Assembly (NCBI GenBank): GCA_028095005.1
Contig: CM051463.1
Span: 63,092,251 to 63,156,250 of the forward strand
Direction of reading: 5' to 3'
Source of the DNA: Rhynchospora pubera
Taxonomy: Eukaryota > Streptophyta > Magnoliopsida > Poales > Cyperaceae
DNA length: 64,000 nt
The notes under the pieces were generated by a model, which saw only the letters and a list, made by a program, of their open reading frames with translations, had not been told where the DNA came from and searched no databases. Numbering within the stretch: position 1 is the first letter of the stretch; each line of letters opens with the position of its first letter. Shown here in pieces: positions 32,441 through 45,830 of this stretch. The translations under genes were made by a program, and so were the position numbers.

Positions 32441-35400
32441 TCTTTATTTAGTCTAGAATATGTTTATGAGGTCAATAATTTCTAAATATTGGTTTATACA
32501 TTGTAATTATTCACATAATGTGCAGATTTGACAATTTCTAAGTATATCTGAGCATTTTAAGCGAATTTGCATTCATTTTAAGTCATTTGATCACAATAAT
32601 CTATATTTAAGCTCTTTATATAGTTTTAGAATATGTTTATGAACTCACTTCTTTCCAAACGATTGGATTATAAATTATAATTATTCACATAATATACGGA
32701 TTTTACAATTTCTGTGTATATTTGAGTATTTCAAATGAGTTTGTATTCATTTTAAGTCATTTGACCACAGTAATCTATATTTAGTATCTTTATATAGTTT
32801 AGAGTATGTTTCTGAAATATAAGTTATTAAAATGATTTGTTTATACATTTTAATTGCACACATAATGTACAGATTTTGAAGATTCTTAGTACATTGGAGC
32901 ATTTCAACCGATTTGCAATAATTTTAAGTTATTTGATCACAATAATCTATATCTACGCTCTTTATATTGTCTAAAATATGTTTATGAGCTCAATTATTCA
33001 AAACAATTGGATTATACATTGTAATTATTCACATATTGTGAAGATTTTACAGATTTTTAGTATATTTGAGCATTTGAAGCGATTTTGCATTCATTTTTAG
33101 TCATTTGATCACAAAAATATATATTTATGCTCTTTATAGAATATGTTTATGACGTCAATTATTAAAAAAGATTTTTTATACATTGTAAATATTCACATAG
33201 TGTGCAGATTGGACAAATTCTAAGTATATTTGAGCATTTTAAGCAATTTTGCTTTCATTTTAAGTCATTTGATCACAATAATCTATATTAAATCTCCTTA
33301 TATAGTTTAGAATATATTTATGAACTCATTTATTCCAAACAATTGGATTATATAATGTAATTATTCACATAATATACGCATTTTACAATTTCTGAGTATA
33401 TTTGAGCATTTCAAAAGATTTTGTATTCTTTTTATGTCATTTGACCACAGTAATCTATATTTATGATCTTTTATATAGTTAAGAATATGTTTCTGAACTA
33501 AGTTATTCAAAATCTGAACTAAGTTATTCAAAACGATTGGGTTATACATTGTAATTGCGCACATAATGTGCAGATTTTAAATATTCTGAGTATATTGGAG
33601 CATTTCATGTGATTTTGCATTTATTTTAAGTTATTTGATCACAATAATCTAAATTTAAGCTCCTTATATAGTCTAAAATATGATTATGAGCTCAATTATT
33701 CAAAACAATTGGATTATACATTGTAATTATTCACATAATGTGCATATTATACAGATTCTAAATTTATTTGAGCATTTCAATTAATTTTGCATTCATTTCA
33801 AGTTATGTGATGACAATATTCTAAATTTATTCTCTTTATATAGTCTAGAATATGTTTATGAGCTCACATATTCAATACGATTGGATTATACTTGTAATTA
33901 TTCACATAATATGCAGATTTTACAAATTCTGCGTATATTTAAGCATTTCAAGAGATTTTGCATTCACTTTAAGTCATTTGATGACAATAATCTATATTTA
34001 TGTTATTTATATAGTTCATAATATGTTTATGAACTCATTTATTCGAAACAATTGGGTTATACATTATAATTATTCACATAATTTGTAGATTTTACAGATT
34101 CTGAGATATTGGAGCATTTCAAGCGATTTTGAATTCATTTTAAGTCATTTGATCACAATAATCTATATTGATGCTCTTTATATGATCTAGAATATGTTTA
34201 TGAACTCACTTTTTCATAAGCATTGGATTATACATTGTAATTTATTACATGATGTGCAGATTTTAAAGATTCTGAGAATATTTGAGCATTTCAAGCTATT
34301 TTACATTCATTTTAAGTGATTTGATCACAATAATATTTATTTGAGCTCTTTATTTTATCTAGAATATGTTAATGATATAACTTATTCAAAAAGATTGGAT
34401 TATACATTGTAATTATGCACATAATATGAAGATTTGAAAGATTCTGAGTATATTTGAGCATTTCGAGCGATTTTGCATTCATTTTAATTTCATTTGATCT
34501 CAATAATCTATATTTAACCTCTTTATAAAGTCTAGAATATGTTTACGAACTCATTTATTCAAAACGATCAGATTATACATTCTAATTCTTCACATAATGT
34601 GCAGATTTTACAGATTCAGAGTATATTTGAACATTTCAAGTGATTTTGTATTCATTTTAAGTGATTTGATCACAGTAAAACATATTTAAGCTCTTTATTT
34701 TGTCTAGAATATGTTTATGATATAACTTACTCAAAACGATTTGATTATTGTAATTATGCACATAATGTGCAGATTTGAAAGATTATGAGTATATTTGAGC
34801 ATTTTAAGTGATTTTTTTTTATCACAATATGCTATATTTATGCTTTTTATATATTTTAGATATGTTTATGAACTCACTTATTCAAAACGATTAGATTATG
34901 CATTGTATTTATTCACATAATGTGCGAATTTTATTTATTCTGAGTATATTTGAGCATTTGAAACGATTTTGCTTTCAGTTTAAGTCATTTGATCAAATTA
35001 ATCTATATTTAATCTCTTTATATTGTCTCGAATATATTTTTGTACTCAGTTATTCAAAAAATTGGATTATACATTGTAATTATGCACAAAATGTACAGAT
35101 TTTACAGATTCTGAGTATATTTGAGCATTTCAAGAGATTTTGCATTAATTTTAAGTCATTTGATCACAATAATGTATATTTAAGTTCTTTATATTGTCTA
35201 GAATATATTTATGATCTTAATTATTCAAAATGATTGGATTATACATTGTAATTAATAACATAATATGCATATTTTATAGATTCTGAGTATATTTGAGCAT
35301 TTCAAGCGATTTTGCATTCATTTTAATGCATTTGATCACAAATAATTTATATTTATGCTCTTTATTTAGTCTAGAATATATTTATGAGGCCAATTATTCA

Positions 35401-38400
35401 AAATGGTTGGATTATACATTGTAATTGTTCACATAATATGCATATTTTACTGATTCTAATTATATTTGAGCATTTTAAGCGATTTTGAATTCATTTTAAG
35501 TCATTTGATCACAACAATCAATATTAAACTTCTTTATATTGTTTAGAATTTGTTTGTAAACTCACTTATTGTAATCGATTGGATTATAAATTGTAATTAT
35601 TCACATAATGTATGGATTTTACAGATTCTGAGTAAATCTGAGCATTTCAAGTGATTTTTACATTCATTTTAAGTCATTTGACCACAGTAATCTATATTTA
35701 TGCTCTTTACATAGTTTAGAATATGTTTCTGAACTAAGTTATTCAAAATAATTGGATTATACATTGTAATTGACTAATTATGCACGTAATGTGTAGATTT
35801 TACAGATTCTGAGTATATTGGAGCATTTCAAGCGATTTTGCATTCATTTTAAATTATTTGATCACAATAATCTATATTTAAGCTCTTTATATAGTCTGGA
35901 ATATGTTTATGAGCGCAATTATTCAAAACGATTGGATTATACATTGTAATTTTTTACATAATGTTCATATTTTACATATTCTAAATTTATTTGAGCATTT
36001 CAATCGATTTTGCATTCAATTTAAGTTATTTGATGATAATAATCTACATTTAAACTCTTTATATAGTCTAGAATATGTTTATGAGCACACATATTCAAAA
36101 CTATTGGATTATACATTGTAATTATTCACATAATGTGCAGATTTTACAGATTTCGAGTATATTTAAGCATTTCAAGCGATTTTGCATTGATTTTAAGTCA
36201 TCTGATGACAATAATCTATATTTATACTCTTTATATAGTTTAGAATATATTTACGAACTCACTTATTCAAAACGATTGGATTATACATAATAATTATTCA
36301 CATAATTTGCATATTTTACAGATTCAATTATATTTGAGCATTTTTAAGGCGATTTTGCATTATTTTAAGTTATGTGATTACAATAATTTATATTTATGCT
36401 CTTTATATAGTCTAGAATATGTTTATGAGGACAATTATTCAAAAAGATTGGTTTATACTTTGTAATTATTCACATAATGTGTATATGTTACAGATTCTAA
36501 AATTTTTTTAGTTTTTCAATCGATTTTACATTCATTTTAAGTTATTTGATGACAAGAATCTACATTTAAACTCTTGATATAGTCTCTAATATGTTTATGA
36601 GCTCACATATTCAAAACGATTGGATTATACATTGTAATTATTCAGATAATGTGCATATTTTACAGATTCTGAATATATTTAAACTCTTTACATAGTCTAT
36701 AATTTGTTTATGAACACACTAATTTAAAATGATTGAATTATTCATTGTAATTACACATATAATATGCATATTATATAGATTCTTTGTATATTTGGGTATT
36801 TCAAGCAATTTTGCATTTACTTCAATTCATTTGATCACAATAATCTGTATTTATGCTATATATATAGTCTAGAATATGTTTATGAACTCACGTATTCACA
36901 ACGATTGGATTATACATTGTAATTACGCCAAAATGTCCAGATTTTAAAGATTTTGGGTATATTTAACCATTACAAGCTATTTTGCATTCATTTTGAGTAT
37001 TTTTATCATGTTAATCTATATTTAACCTCTTTATATAGTCTAGAATGTGTTTATAAGCTAAATTATTCAGAATAATTCGATTATACATTGTAATTATTCG
37101 CATAGTTTACATATTTTACAGATTCTGAGTGTATTTGAGCATTTGAAGCGATTTTGCATTCATTTTAAATCATTTGATCACAATCATCTATATGTAAGAT
37201 TTTTATATAGTCAAGAATATATTTATGAACTCACTTATTCAAAAAATTGCATTATACATTATAATTACGAATATAATGTGCAAATTTTAAAGATCCAGAG
37301 TATATTTAAGCATTTCACACGATTTTGCATTCATTTTTAAGTCATTTGATCACAATAATCTATATGTATGCTATTTTTATAGTCTATAATATGTTTATGT
37401 AGTCAATTAATCAAAAAGATTGGTTTATACATTGTAATTATACACATAATATACAGATTTTGCAGATTCTGAGTATATTTGAGCATTTCAGGCGATTTTG
37501 CATTCATTTTAAGTCATTTGATCACAATAATGTATATTTAAGCTCTTTATATAGTCTAGAATATGTTTATGAGCTCGCTTATTCAAAACGATTGGATTAT
37601 ACATTATAATATTCACATAATTTGCATATTTTACAGATTCTGAGTGCAATTGAGCATTTCAAGCCATTTTGTATTTATTTTAAGTGTTTTGATCACATTA
37701 ATCTATATTTAAGCTCTTTATATAGTCTAGAATATGTTTGTGATATCACTTATTCAAAACAATTGGATTATACATTGTAATTATGCACATAATGTGCAGA
37801 TTTTAAAGATTCTAAGTATATTTGATCATTTCAAGCGATTTTTACATTCAATTTAAGAAATTTGTTCACAATAATTTATACTTAAGCTCTTTACATAGTC
37901 TAAAATATGTTTATGAACTCACTTCAAAACGATCGGATTATATATTGTAATTACTCACATAATTTACAGATTTTACAGATTCTGAGTATATTTGAGCATT
38001 TCAAGCGATTTTGCATTAATTTTAAGTTATTTGATGACAATAATCTATATCTAAGCTCTTTATATAGTTTAGAATATGTTCATGAACTCACTTATTCAAA
38101 ACAATTGGATTATACGTTGTAATTACGAACCTAATGTGTAGATTTTAAAGGTTCTGAGTTTATCTGAGCATTTCAAGAGATTTTGCATTCATCTTGAGTC
38201 ACTTGATCACAATAATCTATATTTAAGCTCTTTATATAGTCCAGAATATGTTTAGGAGATCAATTATTCAAAACTATTGGATTATATATTGTAATTATTA
38301 ACATAATATGCAGATTTTACAGATTCTGAGTTTATTTGAGCATTTCAAACGATTTTGTATTCATTTTAAGTCATTTGATCATAATAATATATATTTATGA

Positions 38401-39300
38401 TCTTTATATAGTTTAAAATATATTTATAAACTCACTTATTCAAAATGATTGGATTATACATTGAAATTATTCACATTATTTGCAGATTTAATAGATTCTT
38501 AGTATATTTGAGCATTTCAAGCGATTTTGCATTCATTTTAAGTCATTTGATCACAATAATCTATATTTAACCTCTTTATGTGGTTTAGAATATGTTTATG
38601 AACTCACTTATTTAAAACGATTGGATTATACATTGTAATTACGCACATAATGTGCAGATTTAACAGATTCTGAGTATATTTGAGTATTTCAATCGATTTT
38701 GTATTTATTTTAAGTTATTTCATCATAATAATCTATATTTATGCTCTTTATATAGTCTAGAATATGTTTATGAACTCATTTTTTTTAAAACGATTGGATT
38801 ATGCATTTTAATTATGCACATGATGTGCATATTTTACAGATTCTTAGTATATTTGAATATTTCAAATAATTTTACATTCATTTTAAGTTATTTAATCACA
38901 ATAATCTATATTTAAGCTTTTTATATAGTCTAGAATATGTTTATGAGCTTAATTATTCAAAACGATTGGATTATACATTGTAATTATTCACATAATGTGC
39001 AGATTTTACAGATTATGAGTATATTTGAGCATTTCAAGTGATTTTGCATTCATTTTAAGTTATTTGATCACAGTAATCTATATTAAGCTCTTGATATAGT
39101 TTAGAATATATTTATAGACTCACTTATTCAAAACAATTGGATTGTACATTGTAATTATTCACATAATGTGTAGATTTTATAGATTCTGAGTATATTTGAG
39201 CATTTCAAGCGATTTTATATTCATTTTAATTAATTTGATCACAATAATCTACATTTATGTTGTTTATATAGTCTAAAATATGTTTATGATCTTACTTATA
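29170..39300 (+). repeat. ~172-bp AT-rich satellite array, ~59 monomers
   Basis: Head-to-tail monomers of about 171-174 bp. Conserved blocks in order: GATTGGATTATACATTGTAA, TTCACATAATGTGCAGATTT, GATTCTGAGTATATTTGAGC, ATTTTGCATTCATTTTAAGT, ATTTGATCACAATAATCTAT and TAGTCTAGAATATGTTTATG. Neighbouring monomers differ at many sites, so the array is not freshly homogenised. Subfamilies exist, for example monomers with GACCACAGTAATC at 32763, 33443 and 35680. The unit length is near that of plant centromeric and nucleosome-phased satellites, but one 10-kb array beside genes is not proof of a centromere. The 60-110 codon frames inside are repeats of one another and are not taken as genes. Confidence 0.95.
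32374..32438 (+). repeat. (AT)n microsatellite inside the satellite
   Basis: About 32 AT dinucleotides replace the ATCTATATTTA part of one monomer, probably by slippage at the native AT-rich site. Confidence 0.95.
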
Positions 39301-39407
39301 ACATGATGGTATTGATATTTTAGTTAGATATTCACATTATTATTAACATATATAAAAAATAATATAATAGAAACCAAACTTTAAATTATGTAAAAAAATA
39401 TTGTATT

Positions 39408-39434
39408 GAGCGAAGCTCGATGTCGAACCCTAGT
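39408..39434 (+). mobile_element. Helitron-like 3' end beside the satellite
   Basis: Hairpin GAGC-GAA-GCTC (39408-39418), then 11 bases, then CTAG followed by T (39430-39434). This is the layout of a Helitron 3' terminus, about 110 bp beyond the last satellite monomer. No rolling-circle replicase is present. Confidence 0.45.
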
Positions 39435-40579
39435 TTTTTTTTAAAAAAAAAGGACTCAATGTCAGATGTCAGCCCAACTAAAATATGACTTGGTTAATTT
39501 GCCAATATTGCAAGTTTGCAACGGGATGAACGCACGGACACCTAATTTAATTGATAACTAATGTAAAAATTCACAAAAATAAAATAATTGATGTATTTTT
39601 TTTATTTTTATAGTCATGTGTGTTCACTTAATATGATTAATGCATCCGAACATCCAAGTTTATTTCTTCCTATCCGAAATTTGCAATCTTAAATTTTAAA
39701 ATTTGTTATGTTTAAACTTATATTTTGTCATAGCACATACTCAATTGCGTTTTTTTTTAAAAAAAAAATTCCTATGTTTTATATATACTTTCATCAATTA
39801 TGAATATCAAGTAGTATGTGTACTTGTAGTTGTAAAGTAACTACTTTATAATACAAGTTTCGATTTTTGTGTTGTTGTTCAAAAGTGCTAATTTTTTTAC
39901 TAGAAGTGATAATAATATTTGACAGTATCCATCATTGTGTTCATATCTATCAATATAATCTGTCATGTATATCATATATGTATTGAAGCGCACGGATACA
40001 GACTTACAATTTTACACAGTTTATCCATATGTTCCGTATCTATTCAATGAAAACGCAATGAAATTAGATAAAACTTTACATATAATTTAAGCATTAAAAG
40101 CAGCAAACCTTCATGTTTGAATTTAAGGTGGAGAAGGATGTGGCAGGCTATTGGGGCATCAAATACAACAATATTTTGAAGGAATACGGTACGAAATGGA
40201 GTTGTGATTCCTTCAGGGCATCATTTATCTGTAAAATTAACTTAAGGTTTCTTGAAATGGACAAAAATTATAACATTTGATTTATTTTTTGAATACAGCA
40301 ACCCGGTCGCATTCATTGATAGAATGGTGCCTCAAGAGTAAAGGCTCTCCGTTGGGCTAATGATATTTTCTTTTCCATATTTTATTTATTTTCATAATTC
40401 GACCTACTCCTAAGTACTACGCATTCATTTTCTTTTCTGTTCATCTTGCTTATTCAATAAATCTTTTTTGAACAAAGCTTATTCAATAAATCTTACTATG
40501 ATAAGTATTTGATATGGCATCCTTTAATTTGCTGTTTAAGGCGTATCTTGGAAACTGTCTTTTCTCATAAAGTAAATTA
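39435..40579. other. Intergenic, no gene recognised
   Basis: AT-rich; no open frame of note or RNA gene. Confidence 0.5.
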
Positions 40580-40587
40580 CTACAGCT

Positions 40588-41126
40588 CAGAATTTAAATA
40601 GCCGCCGCTATGACCGCAATAGCGTCGCTATAGCATTATGACTTGGTAGACCGCTATGTTGTTAAAATAAAAAGTGTCGTTATAGCTGTATTTATTAGCA
40701 TAAAATAATACTACTTAAAGAGTATTTATTTTTAACGTTTTATTTCTTATTGTGTCTAAATGAGTAAAAATTAATAATATATAAATGTATTTAGTGGTAT
40801 TTTATTGAAATATAACTATGCAATTTCTTATTTGCTGATATATATAATTAGTATTACGAACATATTTTTGACATTTAATGTCTATATATATGAACTACAT
40901 ATGATATCTGCATATATGAACTGCATATAATTCTGCATGTACAAACTGAATATATTAAATTAAACTATTAAAATATGTATATAATGTAAAAAGATATTTA
41001 ATTTTTAACTAAAAAATATATATAATGTAAATGATCCCGTAGCTGTCGCTAAATGGCCGCTATCTGCAATCCGCTATGATTTGAGATTGTCCGCTATGAA
41101 CTCGTTATCTGCTATTTAAACCATTG
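40588..41126. mobile_element. hAT MITE, TSD CTACAGCT
   Basis: Exact 8-bp duplications CTACAGCT (40580-40587 and 41127-41134). Ends CAGAATTTAAATAGC and (inverted) CAATGGTTTAAATAGC. Subterminal repeats of CCGCTAT / ATAGCGG cluster within about 120 bp of each end. No coding sequence. Confidence 0.85.
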
Positions 41127-41134
41127 CTACAGCT

Positions 41135-44015
41135 TATCTAGAAAATTTCAAATGATTTTACAAATCTTTCGGTCCGGAGCAAACATTCCTTGAAGTAAGA
41201 GCATGAAGATGGAGTAAAAATTTTGCAAACCTGACGCAGAAGATGAAAAAGAGACAAAAAGCAAATATATTTGCAACAATATAAGCAAAACACTACCCAT
41301 TGTATACTTGATCTTTTATGGTAAATGGAGAGATGGAGCCTCAATTCGCTTACCTTTGCTTATATATTGATATTGTCTACATGTATCGACAAAATCTCAC
41401 AACTAGCTAGTATTGACTAGTGGTAAACATGAGGGTCTGAATCACATTTATGTCGTAGGAAGTACCAATTTAACATGTCATTATCATGTATGGCCAGTGC
41501 TTTAAATTCTCTTCAAAACAGTTAATTGAAAGTTAGTACTTATGATAGAATGCAAAACTTGGGAGTCCCTGTTTTGAATCAACATTTGATTGCTCCTTTA
41601 TTTAAGCGCAGGGTTAACTGAATATGGGGGATGGCACAAAGGGGTAGGATGAGAACAAAACCTTTTCTTTTTTTTTTTTCTTGGAGGAAGGGATGGGGCC
41701 TTAGCCCCGCAAAATATGTGTAGAACTAAACAAATCACGATGGTGTTATTTCTTTTTTTCCCCTTTTTTTTTGGGGTTTGCAAGTTAGTTAGTGATCTGA
41801 AAGAAGTACAAAAGAAAAAAAAAACGAAATTGGAATGAAAGGGAAAAAAACATAAACTAGACAGAAATAAAGACCCATGAACCAAAGAAGAATATTGTAT
41901 ACTAATTGTGATTTATTTAATTAATCAGTATATAATCATCAAAATAGGTTTCCTCCACCAATCAGAAGTTATTGTTTGATGTCAGAAGCTAAAGAAACAT
42001 AGAAACATCGACCCTATATATGTGTATATTGTAAAAAACCATCACATTTGGTTTTCAAGATAAAATTAAGATAAAACATCCAATTTATCTCTATCTCTTC
42101 TTCTTATAAATACACGGATCCAAGAGGTGTTACATGCTAGACCTAGCTTGTAAACATATGTTTGTGTCGTTCGATCGATTTGATGAGTATAATTGGATAT
42201 TGATCACTAGACGAAACAATAATATGTTTTGATTTCTGTCTAATAAAAAAATTAATTGAACAACGTATCTACTTATATGTCTGGTAAATTAAACAACATA
42301 TTTTTTTTTATTATTTAATATTATTTTGTTTCTTTATTTGTCTACATATGAGGGCAACTTAATTATGCTACTTGCTTAAAAAGTATTTTCATTTAAACTT
42401 TGAACCTGCAGCTAACTTTACTTCATAGGCGGATGTATATTATGGTTTTAATTCATAGGCGAATTTTGAGTACAAAATTGGAGGGATATTGTTACACAAC
42501 ATATCTATGGCTATGAATAAATTCATAATATAGAATTTAGGGAATTAATTAATATGTTTTAGAAATATTTTCAGAATAGTAACTGAAATATTTTCGGTTG
42601 GATTATATTGCTCATAGTTTATTTTGTACAATTAATATTTCAATGCATATTAAAATACAAGAGATTAAGTAATAATTTTGGTCAACGGTTTTGAATAAGT
42701 ATATTTATTTGTTTGTGACAAGTTTAAGTATCATGTAATTTGTATAGCTTAAATAAATGGGAATGACAAGTGGGGGCCTATTTACCATGTACCGTCCAGG
42801 ATTTTTGCATTACTTATATGCCATGTTTAAACATACACAAATTGCTAAGGCTTGGCATATCATTAAATGTGTCAATGACAAATAGGGCCTATTAGTCATA
42901 CCGTGCCTATATCTAAATATATCTAAATATTTATCGGTGCACTCTGTTTATTGAAAATCTCAAATTCTACATAGTTCGTACCGCCCCATAAATCCTCCTT
43001 GATCGGTTCCTTTATCGAGTGCTTCACCAGTCCCCTCTTACTCCAAATTTCTTTTGTGAAATAAGCTCCAAAATCAAAAAGGAAAACTGAAGGAAATCAA
43101 AGCGTAATTCTTGTTGGAAAAATACAAAACCAATAGGATTTATAGCTATTAAGTCATAACCCAAAATCAAAGTGTGGAATCATTTGAAGTTAAGGGACGG
43201 TACCAAAGTGAAGTTCACAAATGAAATTGAGAGCTATTGGATATAAAGGTATATTAAATTATTTGAATATTTCTTCTTTTTATTTTTCTTGGGTTGCAAT
43301 TTCTTTGGTTCTTTAATTGGCCGAGCCTCCTTCAGGTTTTATTTGAAGTTTGTTTTAAAAGCTATTTTATAAGTTGTATGATTTCCTCTTGTATTTTCGG
43401 AATTATCAATAGTGAGTTTTTGTTAAAATAATTATATAGCCAGTCTTGATTATTTTGGCAACTTTATATTAATTGTGCTAATTAATTGTCATATAAGTTA
43501 TTTTACGTATCTAAATGCTAGCTTATACTTTTATATAACTTGGACCCGTCTAATTTAAGTCCAATTAACTTTGGTAGAAATGAAATTTCTTGTATTATAA
43601 CATCAAGGCACTTCTGTTGAAACCGGCCTAATTAATTTGTATAAATATTTATACTATGGTAAACCGACCACATGGCTAAACTATCTTAAGGTCTGTTTAT
43701 TAAACAGAATATTATAATTTGCAAATTAGAATAAAAACTTTGAGTTATTATTTATGTTGTTTAGAATCAAGTGGTCGCGTGTCGGGCTCGAGGATGGCCG
43801 ATACGATCAAGCAGCCACTAGATTTGCATGTTTCTTGTGTGTTATACTTCTTGCTTTCAGGTGCGGATTTCACATCAGCTTTACTTTCATGTTAGGAAAT
43901 AACTATTTGCATTTCATGTCTGAATTAATTGTGTGCATATTTATCATTTGGTATATATATATGCTTGAATTATCATATTGAACTATTATGAGTATTGATA
44001 AATGAATTGCATGTT
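41135..44015. other. Intergenic plus left part of an older LTR-like repeat
   Basis: No gene recognised. The last few hundred bases before 44016 resemble, on the minus strand, the repeat at 61223-62866 (for example AATYCGCACCT). This is the left portion of a repeat split by the gypsy insertion. The frame at 43754-43981 has no known domain. Confidence 0.4.
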
Positions 44016-44020
44016 GAATG
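44016..44020. other. Target-site duplication of the gypsy element (left)
   Basis: GAATG, identical to 58581-58585 at the other end. Confidence 0.93.
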
Positions 44021-44406
44021 TGATGAAGGTTTATAACCTAGGAATCAAATAAATTTGTAACCTATAGCTAACCTCACTAATCGTTCAATGAATATAGCTT
44101 TAGGGTCGAACCCAAGGGACGGATCTATGAATACCGGACTTGTTTTTTCTTAAAATCTAGATGAAAATATTTTATGGGATTTTGAGTAATTAAATTGTGC
44201 TTAAATTGTAAATGTTTTTGGTTATTTTTGTACTTGGAATAAAATGTTCAAACAAACTAAAGTAAAATATTAAAGTAAAGTCTTTTTGGGGTCTTAACAG
44301 AATTTAAGACGCCTTAGGAATTGGATTTCATCTATGTTTGGTTGTTAAATTAGAAATTCAAAATACTTTCGCATTTTAATTTCTCAATTTAACTACAGTT
44401 GACCCT

Positions 44407-44486
44407 CTGGTCAATTCGAACGCAAGTCTGTTCGATTCGAACAGTGCCCTGTTCAGTTCGACCAGATCTCTGTTCAGTTCGACCAG
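44407..44486 (-). promoter_or_regulatory. Motif cluster in gypsy LTR: four units at 21 bp
   Basis: Units start at 44407, 44428, 44449 and 44470, exactly 21 bp apart: CTGGTCAATTCGAACGC, CTGTTCGATTCGAACAG and two CTGTTCAGTTCGACCAG. Three of the four have one degenerate half-site (TCA for TCG). The second LTR has the same cluster at 57172-57251. Confidence 0.85.
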
Positions 44487-45393
44487 AGGACAAAGGTGTG
44501 TTGGGTTTGTCTACTATGTTTATTAATGTTTTGAGATAAGTTTAATTGGACGAACCTAGCTAACCTAAACCTCAGCCTTCGCTTGTTGGAACAGGTTCTG
44601 GTTTGTTCACAATCTAACCTATTTAACTTAATTGGTTCACAACTTTTGGTATAGAATTCAATTCGTTAAACCAGTCTATCAGAGTTCTTGGGAGTATTTA
44701 GAAGTCTTTTGTACTAATCTAAAAGTCGCACTTTTGATGCAAACTAATCTCCCCTTTCGGTTCTAAGATTTACTCCAAATACTTAAATCAATTTAGACTT
44801 GCTATTTCTAACTTAGACTTACTAGATGCAGCTGTTCAACTAGAAGGTAATTAGAGAACTCAACAAGTAATTAACTCAAGCAACTAATTAATTCATAATA
44901 AACTAGGTCTCAAAACATAGCAATTCATAGCATATCAAACTAACTTCATCCAAACATAGAGTTACTCTCCTAATCCTAAGGCTATAAGAAGGTCTAGCCT
45001 AACATAGTATCAAAGCAAACAACAAGAGATAAACAACAGTAAAGATACAAGCCCATCGAATCACAAGATAAAAACATAAAGAAATAAAACCAAATACTCC
45101 TTATGCTTTTGATCACGATCTTCAAGGCGATGGAGTGATGCTAGATGGAGATATCACGTGAAACACTGCTGCCGTCGTCACAAGGATGATGATTCCCAAG
45201 GAGAGGAGAGAAATTGACCCTTAGAAAAGTGGAAGATGGTGTTGAGAAGCGAATCCCTTTTCTTCAGGCCTCCAGGGTATATATAGATATTCCAGGACGC
45301 AAGGATGGAAGGCTAGGGCACCAGGGCGCAAGAAATTGCCATAACAATCAATTTCCATACAAGAAATGCTACCATAAGTGATATGGCGGCAAC

Positions 45394-45578
45394 CTGGTCG
45401 GATCGAACAGGTGGGCAGTCGAACCGAACAGGAGAGAGAGAAAGCAGCCACGCAAGCATGCCACTGTGAGGTCCAGTCGGATCGAACAGCCAGGCAGTCG
45501 GATCGAACAGGAGAGAGATGTCGCCTGATAGCCATGAGTCTAAGTCGATTCGAACAGGAATCTGTTTGGGTCGACCAG
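45394..45578 (-). promoter_or_regulatory. Motif cluster in gypsy LTR: three pairs
   Basis: Pairs start at 45394/45415, 45473/45494 and 45541/45562, each 21 bp within the pair. In the 5' LTR the same cluster (58159-58343) lies about 110-290 bp upstream, in the sense direction, of a TATA box. Confidence 0.85.
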
Positions 45579-45815
45579 AGAGAGAATAAAGCCTCCAATG
45601 CTAGGAATGAGTCATCTAGCGTGCGTAATACGTCGGAAATCCATCTATACGCTCCAAAGTCATCAGAAATCATCAAAAACCTGTACATAGAAGAGAAGAA
45701 ACGACGGCAGAACCAAATCCTGGAAAAACATAGCAATTTATCAAATAATTTATTGGTTTGAGTCTATTTTAAGTGCTAAGTACGGTCCAAATAACAATAA
45801 ATATTGACTACGTCA

Positions 45816-45830
45816 AATCCCCCCAAACTT
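45816..45830 (-). other. Gypsy polypurine tract
   Basis: Sense strand AGTTTGGGGGGATT directly before the 3' LTR, the usual second-strand priming site. Confidence 0.85.

Larger units (their letters stand above)
44021..45815 (-). repeat. Gypsy 3' LTR (1795 bp)
   Basis: Sense strand starts TGACGTAGTC and ends CTTCATCA. Aligns over its full length with 56786-58580, with about eight substitutions and no length change. Contains ten copies of the 17-bp motif, in two clusters. Confidence 0.95.

Noticed and set aside
29715..38122. Series of 65-111-codon frames (MFMSS..., ...YSHNVQILQIL...) that look like a repeated protein family
   Set aside because: They are one satellite unit read over and over. 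The 172-bp period is not a multiple of three, frames rarely pass one or two units, and starts and stops vary at random.
41598..41885. 95-codon minus-strand frame near poly(T)/poly(A) tracts
   Set aside because: Phe/Lys-rich translation of homopolymers; no domain or splice context.
43754..43981. 75-codon plus-strand frame left of the gypsy insertion
   Set aside because: No recognisable domain, and it falls in what looks like the older LTR-like repeat.
45221..45736. 171-codon minus-strand frame inside the gypsy LTR, repeated at 57986-58501
   Set aside because: Lies wholly in the LTR U3 region, overlaps the TATA box and motif array, and has no domain.
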